Shown here in pieces: positions 5,113 to 6,757 of a DNA stretch of 6,757 bases. Position 1 is the first letter of the stretch, and every line of letters begins with the position of its first letter. The position numbers and the translations under genes are program-made. Under the pieces are notes generated by a model. It had not been told where the DNA came from and did no database searches. It was given only the letters and a program-made list of their open reading frames with translations. Origin of the DNA: Actinomycetota bacterium. Lineage in GTDB: Bacteria; Actinomycetota; Geothermincolia; Geothermincolales; RBG-13-55-18. Location of the stretch: assembly GCA_028275245.1 (NCBI GenBank), contig JAPWVA010000066.1:1-6757 (forward strand). Direction: 5' to 3'.

Positions 5113-6423
5113 TCAACAGGTGCCCATTTCGCCGGTGCCCAGGTAACGGGAGATGAACCTCATGGCGCAGAAGTCTCCGCACATGGTGCAAGCCGTCTCG
5201 CCTTGCACTTGCCGGTCCCGGAAAAGGCTTTCCGCCTTTTCCTTGTCCAGAGCCAGGGAGAGCTGGGTCTCCCAATCCAGGGCTTTCCTGGCCCTACTCA
5301 TCTCCAGGTCCCACTCCCTGGCGCCGGGTATTCCCCGGGCTAGGTCCGCCGCATGGGCGGCGATGCGGGTGATGATGACCCCTTCCCGTACGTCCTCGGC
5401 GGTGGGAAGACCCAGATGTTCCCGGGGAGTCACGTAACAGAGAAAATCCGCTCCCGCCAAGGCAGCAAGGGCACCCCCTATGGCCGCCGCCACGTGGTCG
5501 TGCCCGGCGGCCACGTCCGTCACCAGGGGTCCCAGCACGTAAAAGGGGGCGCCTCCCGTCAACGCCTTGGCCATCTTGACGTTGGCCTCCACCTGGTGCA
5601 GGGGCACGTGCCCTGGTCCCTCCACCATGCACTGCACCCCTGCCTCCCGGCACCGCTTAACCAGCCCCCCCAGCACCACCAGCTCCGCCAGTTGGGCCGG
5701 GTCGGAAGCGTCCTCGATGCATCCGGGCCTTAATCCATCCCCCAGGGAAAGGGTGACCTCGTAGCGCCTGGCTATCTCCAGGAGACGGTCGAATTTCTCG
5801 AAGAGGGGGTTTTCCCTCTCGTGATGGAGGATCCAGCCCGCTAGGAAGGCCCCTCCCCGGGAAACGATGCCAGCCACCCGGGGATTGGCCCGCAGCACCT
5901 CCAGCACCGACATGGTGACGCCACAGTGCACGGTGATGAAGTCCACCCCGGAGGCACAGTGATCCTCTATGACCGCGAACATGTCCTCCTCATCCATGGC
6001 CACGATGCTTCCCTTGTCTTGCTGGGCCCGGATACCCGCCTCGTATATGGGAACGGTGCCCAGGGGGACGGGGGAACGGTTGGCGATGGCCATCCTCACC
6101 TTCCCTAGGTCACCCCCGGTGGACAGGTCCATCACGGCATCGGCACCCGCCTCCACAGCCGCCTCCAGCTTGCGGAGCTCATCGGCGATGTCCGGGTAGT
6201 CGGCGGACGTCCCTATATTGGCGTTCACTTTCACCCGGGTGCCCCCCCCGATCACGCAGGGCTTCCGCACTCCCCTAGCCAGGCCGTGAGGGAACACGGC
6301 CCTTCCCGCCGCTATCTCCTCCGCCATGCGTTCCACCTCCATGCCCTCATCGGCGGCGGCCTTCTTCAAGGCCTCCGGGATGTGACCCTCCTTCAGGGTC
6401 TCCATGAGCGTCTTCCTTCTCAA
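5113..6423 (-). CDS. thiC: ThiC, phosphomethylpyrimidine (HMP-P) synthase
   Basis: Radical S-adenosylmethionine enzyme that rearranges aminoimidazole ribotide to HMP-P, the pyrimidine of thiamine. At 436 residues it is the short form, without the extra N-terminal region of the roughly 630-residue E. coli type. Visible blocks: VNANIGTSADYPD at 66-78, VMDLSTGGDL at 97-106, VPLGTVPIYEA at 119-129, TVHCGVT at 164-170, SRGGAFLAGWILHHERENP at 188-206, LGDGLRPG at 227-234, VEGPGHVPL at 267-275 and GHDH at 307-310. The last two supply likely metal-binding histidines. The iron-sulfur cysteines are C412, C415 and C419, and the protein ends in another cysteine, C436. TTG at 6421-6423 is preferred over ATG at 6403-6405: GGGGAGGT stands 7 nt upstream, and the MRRKT start lines up with the usual beginning of short ThiC proteins. 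It starts 5 nt after the thiE stop. Confidence 0.96.
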   Translation of the reverse strand: MRRKTLMETLKEGHIPEALKKAAADEGMEVERMAEEIAAGRAVFPHGLARGVRKPCVIGGGTRVKVNANIGTSADYPDIADELRKLEAAVEAGADAVMDLSTGGDLGKVRMAIANRSPVPLGTVPIYEAGIRAQQDKGSIVAMDEEDMFAVIEDHCASGVDFITVHCGVTMSVLEVLRANPRVAGIVSRGGAFLAGWILHHERENPLFEKFDRLLEIARRYEVTLSLGDGLRPGCIEDASDPAQLAELVVLGGLVKRCREAGVQCMVEGPGHVPLHQVEANVKMAKALTGGAPFYVLGPLVTDVAAGHDHVAAAIGGALAALAGADFLCYVTPREHLGLPTAEDVREGVIITRIAAHAADLARGIPGAREWDLEMSRARKALDWETQLSLALDKEKAESLFRDRQVQGETACTMCGDFCAMRFISRYLGTGEMGTC

Positions 6424-6428
6424 CTTCC

Positions 6429-6438
6429 TTACCTCCCC
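6429..6438 (-). promoter_or_regulatory. RBS of thiC overlapping the thiE stop
   Basis: GGGGAGGTAA on the minus strand contains both a strong ribosome binding core and the thiE stop codon TAA (6429-6431). It is 7 nt from the TTG at 6421-6423, which decides the thiC start and suggests translational coupling with thiE. Confidence 0.7.
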
Positions 6439-6757
6439 AGGTACCGGTCCACCTCCCGTCTTAGGCGGAGGACCGCTTCGTACATGTCGTCGGCCCCGAT
6501 GACCGCGGATATAACGGCCACTCCCGAGGCCCCTGCCTCCAGCACTTCCCTCACCCTGTCCACGGTTATACCGCCTATGGCCACCACGGGTATGTCCACC
6601 CTCCCGGTTATCTCCCGTAGCCCCTCCAGGCCTATGGGCTCGCCAGCATCCGCCTTAGTACCAGTGGGATATACCGGGCCAGCCCCCAGGTAATCGGCAC
6701 CTGCCTCCAGGGCAGCCAGAGCCTCCGCCGTAGAAGAGGCCGAAACCCCCAGCACCT
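6429..6757 (-). CDS. thiE: ThiE, thiamine-phosphate synthase (N-terminus beyond the window)
   Basis: C-terminal half (about 109 codons) of thiamine-phosphate synthase, a TIM-barrel enzyme that couples HMP-PP with thiazole phosphate. Numbered from the GTG at 6753-6755, it shows LGVSAS at 2-7, GPVYPTGTK at 26-34 (the pyrophosphate-contacting Thr and Lys segment), PIGLEGLREI at 40-49, VVAIGGIT at 57-64 and GVAVISAV at 78-85 (the phosphate-binding end of the barrel). That GTG is internal, not a start: family members are about 210 residues, so roughly half the protein lies beyond the right edge. It is the first visible gene of the thiamine operon and ends 5 nt before thiC. A TenI-like relative is possible in principle, but the PTGTK block and the thiC-thiL-thiD context favour true ThiE. 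Confidence 0.93.
   Translation of the reverse strand, partial: VLGVSASSTAEALAALEAGADYLGAGPVYPTGTKADAGEPIGLEGLREITGRVDIPVVAIGGITVDRVREVLEAGASGVAVISAVIGADDMYEAVLRLRREVDRYLGR

Noticed and set aside
1..6757. tRNA, rRNA and CRISPR array
   Set aside because: Reading both strands showed no cloverleaf-like T-arm signature, no rRNA-like sequence and no regularly spaced repeats.

Overview
The window is a GC-rich piece of bacterial DNA in which every gene I can support lies on the minus strand, so the order of transcription is right to left. Strong Shine-Dalgarno sites (GGAGGTGA type), TTG start codons and a short ThiC form suggest a high-GC anaerobic or thermophilic lineage, such as a deep-branching Actinobacterota or a high-GC Bacillota. 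That is an inference from style; no marker gene in the window fixes the taxonomy.

Right half (about 3282-6757): a compact thiamine operon, thiE (N-terminus cut by the window edge) - thiC - thiL - thiD. ThiC makes HMP phosphate, ThiD phosphorylates it to HMP pyrophosphate, ThiE joins that to thiazole phosphate to give thiamine phosphate, and ThiL phosphorylates this to thiamine pyrophosphate. Coupling is tight: the thiE stop overlaps the thiC ribosome binding site and the thiL stop lies inside the thiD site. The thiazole-forming genes and any TPP riboswitch are not in the window; if present they are beyond the right edge or elsewhere.

Middle (about 1697-3281): a 230-bp leader with two perfect short tandem duplications and a candidate -10 element, then a YfcE-type metallophosphoesterase, then an unrecognised secreted lipoprotein that ends in a strong intrinsic terminator.

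Left part (about 36-1585): a complete-looking ISLre2-family (UPF0236) insertion sequence with a full-length DDE transposase, imperfect terminal inverted repeats and its own promoter. The most interesting signal is a 12-bp inverted repeat. One arm lies between the -35 and -10 boxes and the other covers the transposase ribosome binding site. Only transcripts entering from outside would carry both arms and fold over the start, a layout like the read-through protection known in IS10 and IS50. A short reading frame with its own ribosome binding site leaves the element at the left edge of the window. Apart from these control elements, the genes are ordinary housekeeping and IS genes; I see no evidence of a wholly new multi-gene system.
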